Shown: piece after piece, positions 19,126 through 30,255 of the stretch | Layout of the letters: each line of letters opens with the position of its first letter | Position numbering within the stretch: the stretch's first letter is position 1 | DNA from: Cordylochernes scorpioides | Lineage: Eukaryota > Arthropoda > Arachnida > Pseudoscorpiones > Chernetidae | Reading direction: 5' to 3' | DNA length: 64,000 nt | NCBI GenBank assembly: GCA_030710605.1 | Contig: CP092882.1 | Coordinates: forward strand, 19,540,446 to 19,604,445 | The notes under the pieces: generated by a model | Database searches by the model: none | The model's input: only the letters and a program-made list of their open reading frames with translations | Told to the model about the DNA's origin: nothing | Position numbers and translations under genes: made by a program

Positions 19126-19674
19126 CACAGTTGAAATTATTTTTTAAAAATACAAAGAAGGTGGGGGAGAGGGGAAATTTGTGCGTGAAAATTATTATAA
19201 AAATTACAATCAAAATAAGTTAATATAAGACAAAAAATAGAAGTAATTATGCAAGAGTAATTAATTTTGCATATTGTGTTTCTCTTTTTAGATGAATTGG
19301 TTAGTTTTCCGTATAAACCGTTCTTTAAAAAAAAGGTTATTAATATAATTAATGTCTATATGAACGAATAAAACTTGATTTTCACAATATAAATTTTATA
19401 TTTGCATACACAAGTAATCATTATAAGCCTATGGTTTTACTTTTATTTAGCGGCCAGTAGAAATGCTACTTCGTCAGTAATAAAAAAATAAAATGCAAAT
19501 ATGTTTCAAATTCATCAGATAGGCTTATCTAGCTTCGTAATCACCAGCTATTCTCTTATTTTAGAAATATCTGGATCTTCTATATGGGTATTTTATAATG
19601 GAGTATTTTGCCTAGTATGTGTTTCAGGCTGTTGGCATCAGCAACTTTTACACGATCGGGATATGCTATACTCT

Positions 19675-19860
19675 TTTAACGTTATCTTGGAAGACAGTGG
19701 TTGCCTGGCTGGCATTTCGAGTTCTTAAAATAAAATACACTTCGGCCAGAAGAATTTTTATTTTTTCGGCGTTTCGACAAAAAGCTTTTGTTCTCGTCAA
19801 GAAAATGAGGACAAAAGAATTTTGTCGAAACGTAAAAAAAAAAACTCGAAAAAAAAAAAA
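19675..19860. mobile_element. PLE family A, decayed palindromic copy
   Basis: The tail ('ggttgcctggctggcatttc', 19690-19720) is followed by a left arm with 'acacttcggccag' and CGTTTCGACAAAAAGCTTTT, and a right arm with GGACAAAAGAATTTTGTCG then AAACGT. The left arm's ribozyme core reads TTGACGA instead of CTGACGA, and the right arm lost CTGA. Both hammerheads should be dead. Confidence 0.6.
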
Positions 19861-19919
19861 CCGTTATATTATCTTCGGGATATATAAAAATCGTGTAACT
19901 TTCTTGCCATGAAATACGA

Positions 19920-20240
19920 TGTCTAAGAATATTATCATCAAACGATTAATTTAAAAAGGAAATGTCGTCTGCTCCAAATAATTTGAAAGTTTTGGCGGGA
20001 AAAAGTCCTTCATACTAATAGTCCCATTAAACCATATCTCCCCCATTTCAGCAGATTTATACCACAGCGTGTTTTCAGAATCGTCTGACGAATTTAGCCG
20101 TCGTCTGTATTAGAAAGGAATTTGATTAGAAGCAGGGTTGCCGGCTCCATAATGGCAGCCTGGCGACGCTGGAATTACCGGCCAGAAGACTATAAATGAC
20201 CGTTTGAGAATGTAGGGCTTCTCGGCGCCATATTTCTTTC
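19920..20240. other. Single-copy-looking stretch
   Basis: Higher GC than its surroundings ('ggttgccggctccataatgg', 'cctggcgacgctggaattac') and not similar to any repeat in this window. There is no usable ORF. It could be a conserved noncoding element; nothing in the sequence proves it. Confidence 0.3.
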
Positions 20241-21045
20241 ACACTTTTTTTTAATCGATAAAATTATTTTTTATTTGATGTAAAAAAATGTTTTACACAT
20301 AGAATTTTAAACAATATGTATAAATAAGTTTTCTTAACTATTTTGAGGTGTCGTATACATATACACAAATCAAATTGAAATATTTATAATAAAATAAATT
20401 TTTAAATTTATTTATTTCGTTTTTCATATAAAAAAAAAGAGTTTTTAGCGTATTAATTTTAGTAATATTCTTTGAATGTTTTTTGAAGATCAAATTGCAT
20501 ATTTGACAAGCTATAATTTCTCTATATTTATTGAAGCTCTCAGTTATTAATAAGGATTTTTTAAAAATTCGGCATTTTACCCAACAAAATGCTCTACCTT
20601 CATTATAGAATAATAAAAGTAGACCTAGGGACTCACTGTGCATTTTGTTTTTTAACCGCAATTAAAAAATACATTTAGTGGCCTATTGATATATATTTTT
20701 AAAATAATTTTTATTTAGTAATGAAAGGGTATAGTGATTATTGTGAAAATTATTTACAAATTGTTTATTGAGAATTCAACTGAAGTGTTTCACATTAGCT
20801 GTATTTATAATTAAATAATGAATTTGTAAATCACAAGATTTTATTTTTGTAGAATAATCTACAAGTCTATTATAGAAATAAACCTGTGGCGCATCTCATG
20901 AATTGGCCCTTCACTCACATTGTATATAAAACAACAGATACAGTTATAGATGATAACCCGGGTTCTACTGTACTCACCAGGAACCTCTGGGTTAACCAAA
21001 TAAATAATGATAATAACAATAATTACAAGAGAAGGAATCACCAGA
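20241..21045. other. Unassigned AT-rich spacer
   Basis: No gene or element recognised. The 107-codon - frame at 20338-20661 is Lys/Phe/Ile-rich low-complexity translation. Confidence 0.35.
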
Positions 21046-21047
21046 CT

Positions 21048-21242
21048 TCATCTTGAAGAAGGAATCAAAGTTTAGGGTGAGATGTTTCTTTTATTTGTGC
21101 TGTATGATCACAAAGCTTTCGGACTTTGACAGCAGGCAACTATATATTGCCTGTCGAAGGACGTCAAAGTCCGAAATCTTGCCAATTATACAGCACAAAT
21201 AAAAAAAAAAAAACTCGTCGACGTAAACTTTGATTCCTTATT
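21048..21242. mobile_element. PLE-type palindrome with CGAAA hairpins
   Basis: Head-to-head arms start 'aaggaatcaaagttta' (21058) and end 'taaactttgattcctta' (21224-21240). Inside, both arms carry 'tttatttgtgctgtat' and a GGACTTTGAC/GTCAAAGTCC hairpin followed by CGAAA on the outward strand ('gcctgtcgaagg..gtccgaaatcttg'). This matches the PLE terminal hairpin plan but belongs to a family distinct from A-C. Confidence 0.6.
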
Positions 21243-21540
21243 CAATAAGAATAAAAAAGATTGTCTATCAATATCTGCTACGTATAGATGGAAATTTTGG
21301 CCGTAGATTTGGCCTAGCCAATCTACCAGCTAACCACCTCTTTGGCAGATTGTGAATATTTCATTTGATCCCTTACCGCACGGCTATATAAATATAACAA
21401 ACATGTACAATGAAATGTAATGTATGTATGTAAGGTAAATAAATAATCATTGTATATTTATGAACTATGTACTTTGCTTTAGGTGAGCGATGTCTAATAA
21501 AGTAAAAAACTGGAATCCTATTCAATAAATAGCAATATAA

Positions 21541-21650
21541 ATGATTAAGCTGGCGGAATTGCTGGTTCACCACTGACATGACAAGCCGGCATAGCAAGTA
21601 TTTTTCTCTCATTGCACAGTAGTTATCAATAATAAAATAAACATTGACAA
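21541..21650 (+). mobile_element. Family H, degenerate copy
   Basis: Reads 'gattaagctggcggaattgc', GGTTCACCACTGA, then 'attgcacagtag'. Both core strings are mutated (GGAA for GAAA, CTGACATGA). Confidence 0.5.
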
Positions 21651-21759
21651 TTCAATATTCTATATATTACTAAATAGACTAAGTATATTTGTGTTGGTAA
21701 GCCTGGAATAATGAATTTACAAAGTTAGAAGCGTAGATCACCATATTCCAAGCGGCACA

Positions 21760-22120
21760 AAGTGATTGGGAAAAGGCAAACAGTTATTAGTTAGTTGGGA
21801 GGCCGCCGAAAGAAAGACGCAATTAGGTGATGAGCAGAGATTTGAGAACGGAGAAGATCTCTAATTAATATTTCCAAACATGTCGTCGCCAAGATGCTAA
21901 TTAAAAGCTATTAATTATTGAAAAATGTGGCAATTAGAGGGGGAGAAAAACACAATTAATTGGCACACCATTTAACAGTTGACACCGTCTTTTTCGGTCC
22001 CCCCCCCAAATTGGAGAAATAATTATTTGAGGATTTGTCAATTGTGTGTCGTGATTGGATGGTTTTCTATTTTGAGAGACAGTTCTATTGTTGGGGGCGA
22101 ATTGACAATTTTCTAAGCCG
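21760..22120. other. Single-copy-looking stretch rich in TAATTA sites
   Basis: Repeated homeodomain-type cores (CAATTAGG, CTAATTAATA, GCTAATTAAAA, TTAATTATTG, CAATTAGAGG, CAATTAATTGG) lie within about 200 bp, in sequence not shared with the repeats here. It is a possible enhancer or conserved noncoding element; given the AT-rich base composition this is only suggestive. Confidence 0.3.
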
Positions 22121-22499
22121 CAGAAGTTTGTCGGGCTTTAAACCAGAGCTGAAGTTTACTACCTAGTATCATTCGTTATACACTCGAAGTTGGTTTATGG
22201 CACCAAATCACTTACATAATATATAAGAATAAAAATTAGAGATAATTTTTAAAACTTTTATTAGGCAAAAAGGTCCATCAATATGTTAATAAATCAGTTA
22301 TAGATTACGTGAACAAATTATTTTATTTATGTGTAAATTAATTTATTTCAACATCAAAGCGCTTTGTCTCTTGCAACTAGTAGAACATAAGAATTTAGAA
22401 ACTATTTTATCATAAAATTGTCAACGAAATTTTATACATGCAAGTAATAAAATGTTTACATGACAATGAATACAGTAGAGAGATTTAGATAAACACTTA

Positions 22500-22680
22500 T
22501 ATATATTTTTGAAAATAGAGCAATCCATAAATAAATATTTAATAAAAAAATCATATATTGGATCAAAATATCATATATTTTACCAATATTTAAGTTGATA
22601 AAGGTTGGCGTTCCGCCAACTGAAATATTAGTAAAATATATGATATTCTGATCCAATATATGCTTTTTTTATTAAAAGGC
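22500..22680. mobile_element. PLE family B insertion, palindromic
   Basis: A left tail (22504-22540, 'ttttgaaaatagagcaatcc' as at 4764) is followed by arms 22541-22582 and 22633-22675 and a central 'aaaggttggcgttccgccaa' hairpin block. Flanking ATATATAT prevents calling a target duplication. Confidence 0.6.
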
Positions 22681-22716
22681 TCATATATATATATATAAAT
22701 TGAAGCTTGAGCAAAT

Positions 22717-22733
22717 CCCCCCCCCCCCCCCCC
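22717..22733. repeat. Poly-C tract, 17 nt
   Basis: Uninterrupted C run in AT-rich sequence. The - strand is a G run able to form G-quadruplex. Length may be affected by sequencing error. Confidence 0.85.
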
Positions 22734-23661
22734 ATAATTAAAATTATATTTAAAAAAGATGCATATATATATATGCATAAAACACAAATATCCTCGATAA
22801 AGAGATGCGAGTTGCCCCTCGAAATATTGGAACAATAAAATAATTATAAATACAATATATGCATATTTTTTGAATATATATATATATCAGATAGAAGAAT
22901 AACATAAAAGTATTATATGATTCGTAGGCATTTTTGAATAGGTTTAAAAAAAAAGAGTGTTTATGTAGGAGCGCCTTTGCTGGAAATAAATTCGCAAAGG
23001 TCAAATCTTATAATTTTATTTTGAAGTTTGTGTCTAATAGTATTTAGTAGTTTCTGAGTTTATTTAGTATATTTATAGCAGTTGTAACAAAATTAGATTA
23101 CAGTTGTGTTTAGGCCCCTGTAGGAAAGAGCCCAAGCTCGAAAACAAGCCTACGTGCTTTTTCACAATATACAAACACATATTGAAAGCCATTTTGTATG
23201 TAGATCATCGTAATATATCGATTTTATATTTGATTTTATATATATATATTATATAATCTAAAATACAATTATTTTTTTTTTTTTTAAACATTTTATTTTC
23301 ATTCATTGACTGTTTTACATATTTGACCATAGATTCAAAAACATGCCACTTTTAATTATTATTGTTGTAAATAATGTATAGTTAACCCTACCTATCTTTT
23401 ATTCACGATTATAGAATTCAGTTTATAAATTCTATATTACTGTGATAAAAATAATTTTATGTGTAATTTGCTTCAAGTGATTCAAAATAAAAATATGCTT
23501 GAAAGGTAAATAATTATCGTTACTTTTTCACGACTGCACCTCTTTTCAACAATCAAACACACAAAAAAATTATAATCTTTAATATATATATATTTTTTTA
23601 ATGTACACATTATAATACACATTAGTATAACGCATATAGTATAACAAATAAGTGCATTTAA

Positions 23662-23808
23662 TAAGAAATTCAAAACTAATATAGACGCGTATGATTCTTT
23701 TGAAAAATAAACTATTTCTACTGCCCTTACTGCAATGGAAAAAATTAATTGGAGGGCCTGGCTCATCAGTGGTGAATCCTCCCAACGGTTTCGCCAGTTT
23801 AATCTACC
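23662..23808 (-). mobile_element. Family H, near full-length copy
   Basis: The - strand: 'gattaaactggcgaaaccg', TTGGGAGGATTC, CACTGATGAGCCAGGCC, 'attgcagtaagggcagtag', and the 'catacgcgtctatattag' part. It lacks only the GATGGCGCGC terminus. Confidence 0.7.
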
Positions 23809-23809
23809 A

Positions 23810-24284
23810 CGTGAAGACATACTTAAGGAACTTCGGCTATACCCTACGTGGCTGGTATAAGTTTCAAGAGAATTGAGCGACAATTAAAATGAGCAATATT
23901 AGAATTAAGGTCTACCACAAGGTCTTGGAAGCAGGGTCCCGTGGGTTGTATGGATTCAGAGCGAGATTTTCAGCGGCTTATCCGTCCAATTCTTCCTTTC
24001 ACCTTTACCTCTTCACTTTCAAGATTTTCAACTAATCTTTTGATGCACATACAAAAGTTTATTAGAATACATATAGTCTTATGCATGGAGTCTTCAAGTG
24101 AAAAAAAAAAGAGCTAATCACATTAAATAATAATAATAAAATAAAATGTATATACAGGAAAACTTATTTAAGACAATCTAATTCATGTATAGATTGCTCT
24201 GGGTAGATCCGAGTAAAATAAAATTCTCTTATACATAGATTTACGAGTGAGCCTGTAAATGAAAAAAAAGTAATGGATTGAATT
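23810..24284. other. Unassigned spacer
   Basis: No gene or repeat recognised. Confidence 0.35.
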
Positions 24285-24410
24285 TAAAATGGTCATTATT
24301 CCTAAACCATCGTTTCCTGGTGGGCGCTCTGAATTGGCCAACGTTGGTGTTGTGGCTTTGTCACCGACCGCTAGTTTGCAGAGACGGTCTATAGATGGCA
24401 CTTAGTTTAA
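24285..24410 (-). repeat. Dispersed repeat G, copy 1
   Basis: The - strand shares 'agagcgcccacc' with flanking 'ccaacgttggccaattc' and 'accatcg' order with 27745-27865. Next to it is AGATGGCACTTAG. Class unknown. Confidence 0.45.
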
Positions 24411-25395
24411 CGTCCATTTTCAGGGTATATGCGACCTCTTCACAAATCGATATCCTCCCGGCAAACTTTTCAACAAAGATATTTAGAAATGATCTAGAGA
24501 CAAATAAAACTTTCAATCTTATTTGTTGCGGTCAGCTTTATGCAAATCTAGAAAGCGCTTGAGACGCCATTGTTGTGATGGATAGAGTTAACCTAATTGG
24601 ATTGGCCTAACGTGAAAAAAGAAAATAATTGAAACCCTTCCACGTTAAAACTGCCGGTTTTAAAGTAAGGGAGACCAATTTCACGTTTCATTTAACATCA
24701 TAGAACGCCCACCCCTCAAATTGGATTTGCAACTCTATGTAAATTGGACGGTCATTAGTCAAAATAAAATAAAATTGTTATATCTACTCTCTCTCTCTCT
24801 ATGAATAAAAATATTTCGGGATAAAAAAAATTTAAACTTTTTTTTTATATTTTTAGAATCTCTAAAAATGACAATGTTCTTTGAGAAAAGACTAATCAAA
24901 TTTATTTTAAAGAACTGAATTCCAAAAAATAATAATCCCCTTGTTTATTTTAAATATTAATTTATCTCGTTTTTTTATTTTAAACATTCCCGAATATACA
25001 CTGAATCTTAGATGCAAATATTTTATTTTTTGGCGTCTTATTTTTGGGATTATTTAGAAAATCTTGGTAGATTTGAAAAAAGGTTTCTAACATTCATATA
25101 TGATTTTATATTTCTGATTGGAGTTGTGATTGAAAAATGTATGTTCTCATATCATCAGGTATAATTGTTAAATTTTTATTTATTTGTGTGTGTGTTTTTG
25201 TAATGTTTATATATATATATATGAATTAGGAAAATATATAAAAAGAAAAATTAAAAAATAATCTGTATTTTATATAACAATAAAAATAATACGCGCGCCA
25301 TCTATGGATAAATTTTACAACACACACTACCTCAAAAATCATTCTTATTATAGATATTATCATCAAAATTACCTTTTTGCATATCCCCCTTACTA
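24411..25395. other. Unassigned spacer
   Basis: A more balanced stretch at 24560-24760 ('ccttccacgttaaaactgcc') matches no repeat here. A (CT)n run lies at 24786-24801. 'cgcgcgccatctatgg' at 25293-25308 is another GCGCCATC motif. Confidence 0.35.
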
Positions 25396-25396
25396 C

Positions 25397-25475
25397 AATG
25401 AGAGAAAATATATGATGAGAGGACTTGGCTCATCAAAAATTAATCCTCTCAGCGGTTTCTCAAAATTGTTTTCCA
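25397..25475 (-). mobile_element. Family H, degenerate copy
   Basis: The - strand: 'ttgagaaaccgctgagagg', then TTGATGAGCCAAGTCC. The core is partly mutated. Confidence 0.5.
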
Positions 25476-25611
25476 GACCGGTCTATTATTGTATTAGATG
25501 TTTACTTATATATTTCCTTATGTATTCACTAAGGAAAGTAGGTTAGAGCTTTTAGGAAAACTATGGACATAAACCAATAGGTCTACAGAAGTCATACATA
25601 CATCTATTTTA

Positions 25612-25765
25612 GGATGCATTAGCGCGCCATCTGTAACCGCTGGGAGAGTTCACCACTGATGAGCCAGGCCCTCCCTTTAATTTTTCCATTGTAGTAAGGG
25701 AAGTATAAATTGTTTAATTTTTAAAATAATTATACACTTTTATAATAGTTTCGAATCTATATATT
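25612..25765 (+). mobile_element. Family H, chimeric copy
   Basis: The reverse complement of the family terminus ('gcattagcgcgccatctgt') is joined directly to the + strand internal part ('aaccgctgggagagttcacc', CACTGATGAGCCAGG). The join skips the CTGGCGA block. This looks like template switching or an inverted join. Confidence 0.6.
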
Positions 25766-25924
25766 TACAAAAAAATGTATCGAGAAAGGCTTTGTGCAAA
25801 TTTTATTTTATATTAGATATCTCTATAGATAATTATATTAGCTAGTGTCCATAGGATCATTAAATACTCCTTCCTTCATAGGAAAATCTACGGTACATAA
25901 GAAAAACAGTCTGATATAATAATA

Positions 25925-26030
25925 GAGCGGTTTGGAGAATAACTTGGCAAACTGCTGGCTGAGAGAGTTCACCAATGATGAACCAAGCTCTCTTATCTCA
26001 TAATTTCTATCAATGTAGTTATATATGTCT
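25925..26030 (+). mobile_element. Family H, degenerate copy
   Basis: 'aataacttggcaaactgctg', AGAGAGTTCACCAATGATGA, then ACCAAGCTCTC. Stem-forming positions changed in step: CTTGG with CCAAG. Confidence 0.5.
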
Positions 26031-26047
26031 GCAGGAGAGTAAATATA

Positions 26048-26209
26048 CAGTTAAACCTATCTATAGCGCCTCCCTCTCTATATAACCCGATTTTAAACAA
26101 TAAAATGTTAACATTTTACATTAAAAGTGACCTGTCTATAGCATCCCCTCTCTATAGCACCCTATTTTGGTGAGTCCCAGGAGGGGGCGCTATAGACAGG
26201 TTTAACTGC
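26048..26209. mobile_element. pogo-like MITE
   Basis: Terminal inverted repeats CAGTTAAACCTATCTATAGC (26048) and its near reverse complement ending GGTTTAACTG (26209), with internal repeats of the 'ctatagc' pattern. The ends resemble those of pogo/Tigger elements. TA precedes the left end; the right flank has lost TA. Confidence 0.65.
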
Positions 26210-26285
26210 ATTTAGATTTGATATGATTTATAGGATAATAAACATATAAATGACAAAATATTTGTAAAATTTAATATAAATAAGA

Positions 26286-26700
26286 TTGAAGAGTTGCTCA
26301 GCATGTGTATATTCTGAAATTAATCCAAAGTTAAATGTTTATATTAAAAGTAATATTTTGGGGATTCGAAAAGTCTCCCCTATCACAATATTTCGATCAG
26401 TACCTGCCAATCTTTATTTTATTAACCATATAAAAAGCGCATATATTTTATTACCTATTGAAGAATGCAAAGATATTGATAAAATAACGAGTCACAACAT
26501 CATTTTTGGTAAATTCAGACAAAAACCAACTTTATACCATTATTTCGGGCATATGGCTATATTCAGTACATGAGCGGCTTTGATTTCATAGCTCCTTACT
26601 TGAGGAATTATGAAATATGTCGAATTTACAGAAAAGTTGCTCAAGCTGGTAAAGTGGGAGGACCGAGTTTCAGGTCAGAATACAAAACAAGATATTTTTG
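26286..26700 (-). mobile_element. Family D copy, decayed hammerhead
   Basis: Aligns with 35195-35410 through 'ggtaaattcagacaaaaacc', 'accattatttcgggcatatg' and 'caagctggtaaagtggg'. On the - strand the ribozyme core has become CTGAATA..CCCGAAAT, so it should be inactive. Confidence 0.5.
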
Positions 26701-26809
26701 CAAGATAGTATTCATGTATCAAAAAGGGAACCTTTCCTTTTAAAAATCATTAAAACATTGAATTTAACGTACCCTTCTGTACAAAGCGTAAAGTTTGTGA
26801 TTAAAAAAA

Positions 26810-26990
26810 TTGTGTCTCAACATCAGTTTGAGTAAATTCGACCAAGAGTCAATCTAAATACCATGGTTTCGGGTCATGACCCTCATCAGTATAGGCAACG
26901 ATTTAAAAGCTCTTGTATAACATAATTTGGAGCAGGCTTGTTATCCAAGATGGCGGAATTCTAACGCAGCCGACCGATCCATCCATCAGT
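26810..26990 (-). mobile_element. Family D copy carrying a hammerhead
   Basis: Shares 'gtaaattcgaccaagag' and the ribozyme context with the copies at 26286-26700 and 35195-35410. Element boundaries are not fixed. Confidence 0.5.
26855..26896 (-). ncRNA. Hammerhead ribozyme motif, family D
   Basis: Reading the - strand from 26896: CTATA, CTGATGA (26889-26883), stem II GGGTCATGACCC (26882-26871), GAAA (26870-26867), then CCATGGT and A. Stem III is ACC/GGU with a 2-nt turn (or a self-dimer), with predicted cleavage after the A at 26859 (GUA site). Stem I pairs UUUAG with CUAUA with one U-U mismatch. Core and all three helices are present. Activity is untested. Confidence 0.6.
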
Positions 26991-26999
26991 GTTGTCGCC

Positions 27000-27744
27000 A
27001 CGTCCCACGGGAGGATGTAACCCCCCTCACTAAATTAACGGCGAATCCATAAATCAAGTTCATTTTTAAACAGCTCACGTCAAAAATGGGCTTTTCCTTT
27101 ATTCTCCACACTTTAGGGCATTTTTAAAAAAGAATCGATTGAAAAGTAGGGTTAGCTCGTTAGCCTTTTCTATGTCATTAACTTCGCACGGGGGGTTAAC
27201 TACATACACTGCTGGTTTTACATGGTTAACTCTACACTGATGGTATATTATGCTCCATTAATTACATAGATGGACTATCTTCTTCACGGACTCCTCTATA
27301 ATTATAGCATTTAAATGGTGCCTATATATTGTGTTATATATTCCATTCTTAATCCATTTAGTTCAATTGGGTAATAAGCTAATTGAGATCGTCCCTATAT
27401 ATTCAATTCATAATGGTTTCATTTGAACGTGGAATAATCATATTGATCTATAACAGAACCAAGTATATATTTATATATTTTATTTACAGTAAAGAAATGT
27501 ATATTAAATTTAATACCTTTTGTATATATATTTTAAATTATAGAGCAACAAATATCTTTTAAGAAACTGGTCATTTATATTATGTTGATTGTACCTATTG
27601 CCAGACACTTCTTTTTTTTTTGTATACAGTTATTTTTCTCGTTTTTTTCCTCTCTCTTTTTCATTGTTAATATCATATGACTATTCTATTCACGGCCTAA
27701 AATTATTGTATATATATATATGTATAGACAAATATAAAGGCATA
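27000..27744. other. Unassigned spacer
   Basis: A balanced patch at 26990-27210 ('cgccacgtcccacgggagg') is not a repeat in this window; the rest is AT-rich. No gene seen. Confidence 0.35.
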
Positions 27745-27865
27745 CATGTAACACCAGCTTTGACAAAATCAGAGCGCCCACCTGTAGACCGTGGTTTCAA
27801 GCTAATAGCTCTTGTCAATTCAGGATGGTGGCTTACATTTCATGAGACCCAGAAGGAATTATATT
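27745..27865 (+). repeat. Dispersed repeat G, copy 2
   Basis: Matches 24285-24410 in the order 'tgacaaaatcagagcgccca', 'cc', 'gtttcaagctaatag'. No function recognised. Confidence 0.45.
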
Positions 27866-28199
27866 TCGGAATTACTTGGAAAAATACGTTTAGCTGATAA
27901 AGTGACTAAGTCAATTGTATGGCCTGGTGAAGATTTTGTTGGGAGGATATATTGAACTATGAATAGAAAAATCGCGTATTCAATTTTGTGCCATTAACCT
28001 TGCGTCAATTTTGAAAGGAGAGGTTGACATTACGTTTTATAGCTCAAAATATCTATATATCCTACGGCAAATTGCAACCTTATTTTCTTCATCAGGATGG
28101 ATAAAAAAATCTATATTTTGATTTTTAAAAACCACGCCTATTTATATAATAAAAAATTGGAAATAATTTTTGAAAATCGTATGTTTTTTTTAATAAAAC

Positions 28200-28345
28200 A
28201 ATTTTCTTCTTCTCTCATTTCCATTATTTTATAATTGCAGTAAGGTCAGTAGAAAATTTCTTAATGAAAAAAAAAAGAAGAAAAAATACGAGCCAAAAAT
28301 AGTTTCAATTTCTTACAACAGATGGCGCGCTAATTTATCCTATTT
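28200..28345 (+). mobile_element. Family H, 3' part
   Basis: 'ataattgcagtaaggtcag', 'tagaaaatttc', 'aaatagtttcaatttc' and the terminus ACAGATGGCGCGCTAAT. The GAAAC/CTGATGAG half is missing. Confidence 0.55.
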
Positions 28346-28775
28346 ACATAATGTCAATGAAATAAATCAGACGATATAACAGCAAATTCAGGCAATAAAT
28401 ATTACAGGAAGATATTCTATTACACGAGAAATACATATATATTGTTCAATTTGCATAATTGATTGGATACTATAGCATACATCTTAATGACTACTTAATG
28501 ATGGCTAATTGGCTATGGTATTATAGAGAACTAATTGGAATATAATAAATTCCCTCAGATTGCTGAATGGGATCTGTCTGTATTGGCGTGGATATAATTG
28601 GTGTATTTTTGCATATAGACACTATACGTGTAATAATAACGATATATTGTTAGAGTTTTGCAATTATTTGAATAATAACATTAAATATAAGGCTTATTTT
28701 TTTGGAATTAATAATTTTTATTTATCCATTATTCGATGGATCAATCGTCCATCTTTTACGAGGTTTCTGTTTTGA
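28346..28775. other. Unassigned AT-rich spacer
   Basis: No gene or element recognised. Confidence 0.35.
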
Positions 28776-28779
28776 AGCA

Positions 28780-28905
28780 CACAGCAGGTCGCACGCTTCA
28801 GATGAGCCACGGACGTCTTACAAGCTTTCGGGCAAAGAGTTGCTTTTTATTTGAGGTGTTGAAAGCTTTCGAGCAAATTTTGCTCTTTAATGGAAAAATA
28901 ATACT
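28780..28905 (-). repeat. PLE-type hairpin motifs, degenerate
   Basis: Two - strand motifs, GCAACTCTTTGCCCGAAAGC and AGCAAAATTTGCTCGAAAGC, have the stem-CGAAAGC form seen in family C. A related inverted block lies at 29440-29520 ('gctcgaaagcgtgcaacacc'). Confidence 0.45.
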
Positions 28906-29130
28906 ATTTATGACAAAAAACTATATTTAAAAAAAAAATAAAGATAAATATTATTGATGTGTGCTCTTTTGTAAAAATATCGTTTTGTTGTCAAATAAAG
29001 AATTATTCAATGGCTACTGGACATACGTCGGACCTGGAGGCTGTTAGGTTCTGCGCTGCCTGGAGGATAGGATCTCCATCTGTGCTTTATTTCTTCCTGT
29101 TGTTGTTGTTGTTGTCGTGTCCAATGAAGA

Positions 29131-29330
29131 GCCTCAGATGTCTCCATCCATCTCTATCGCAGCAGCAGCAATATCTACTATCTTGGGTGTGTAAAGCTGC
29201 TGCTCTGGGTCTATGTCAATTTTCTGCAAGGCTGCGGCCTTTTCTGAACATGAGAATATGTGGGTAGGTGTTAGTTTCACACCAGGACAATTGTTGTGTT
29301 CTTGTGCCATCTGGATGTATTGTCATTTCT
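29131..29330 (-). pseudogene. LINE C-terminal fragment, second type
   Basis: The - strand encodes 'NNCPGVKLTPTHIFSCSEKA', 'AALQKIDIDPEQQLYTPKIV', 'DIAAAAIEMDGDI' and a stop near 29131, followed by a (CAA)n-like 3' tail at 29100-29115. The C-x7-H-x3-C zinc-knuckle and hydrophobic tail are those of a LINE ORF2 C-terminus, different from the one at 17728-17960. Truncated at its 5' side. Confidence 0.65.
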
Positions 29331-29439
29331 TTATAGTATTTTGTTCTAAGGCTTGTTATAGTTTTTTTCATTTTTCTTTCAGAGTTTATTTCGCATATTC
29401 CTTCTTCCTGTGGTGAATCTGTATAAGACCGTTGGTCTT

Positions 29440-29520
29440 AAAAGAGCTGTGTGTATATATAACAGAAGAAGCAAATGCTCGAAAGCGTGCAACACCTCAT
29501 ATAAAAAGAAACACTTTGAC
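29440..29520 (+). repeat. PLE-type hairpin motif, partner of 28780-28905
   Basis: AGCAAATGCTCGAAAGCGTG followed by 'caacacctcatataaaaag', which pairs inversely with 'ctttttatttgaggtgttga' at 28850. Confidence 0.4.
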
Positions 29521-29839
29521 CAAAAGCTAATGTTCTTATTCAAACAATTTCTGGGCAACTATTGTTCGCATTTATATTTATAACGAATATTATTATCAGA
29601 TAGACTTGAAGAATAATATAGTTCAATAAAGCAATCTTTAATTTCTTTATTAACCTGACACTTCGTTGCCGCCCTTCATAGGGTGAAATAGATTAGAATT
29701 TTATATTCTTCATTGTAAATACCATTCTGCGCTATAAATTATGCTATCAGTGTGTATAAAATATTCCAGTGTTTAGCTCAGTAGCGCATGTTGTTTGTAT
29801 AAATGTAAAAGGAGATTTCTCCCAATACGTTTCTATATT

Positions 29840-29905
29840 GTGCAAAAAGGCAAGCTTTCGAGACGGTGCTCTTCTACAAGTTTCTTTAAAAAAGCAACAT
29901 TTACC
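29840..29905 (-). repeat. PLE-type hairpin motif
   Basis: The - strand: CTTGTAGAAGAGCACCGTCT then CGAAAGCTTGCC. It is the same layout as the family C hairpin, solitary. Confidence 0.45.
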
Positions 29906-30059
29906 CGATTTGGGTGCGAATACAATGAGATTAAGGTTATGGGAAAAATATAGTCCTAGTATATTGTGTTCCCTTTAACTATGATCTCTAAAATATGTAG
30001 ACGAGTGTAAATAGAATTATTCAACGTCATTATAGAACACATTTTTCTACAATTAGAAA

Positions 30060-30150
30060 ACTGAATATGAAAAGGTATTGGGAAGGCTTGACTCATCAGT
30101 GGTGAACCTTCCCAACGATTTCTCCAATTTAATCTACTAAATCCAAGCTA
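30060..30150 (-). mobile_element. Family H, partial copy
   Basis: The - strand: 'attaaattggagaaatcg', GGGAAGGTTC, CACTGATGAGTCAAGCC. The outer stem pair changed from C-G to T-A on both sides. Confidence 0.6.
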
Positions 30151-30255
30151 TTGTGTTGTTTATTCCAGGTGATGGTTTGTTTATTCACTTTATGCAAAGG
30201 CAATTAGAATACTTACGAAGTATGAGAGTGATGATGTTTAACGAAACTATGTGAG

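Noticed and set aside
22456-23004. Overlapping Tyr/Ile-rich open frames
   Set aside because: Product of TA-repeat DNA and a PLE palindrome; no protein-like composition.
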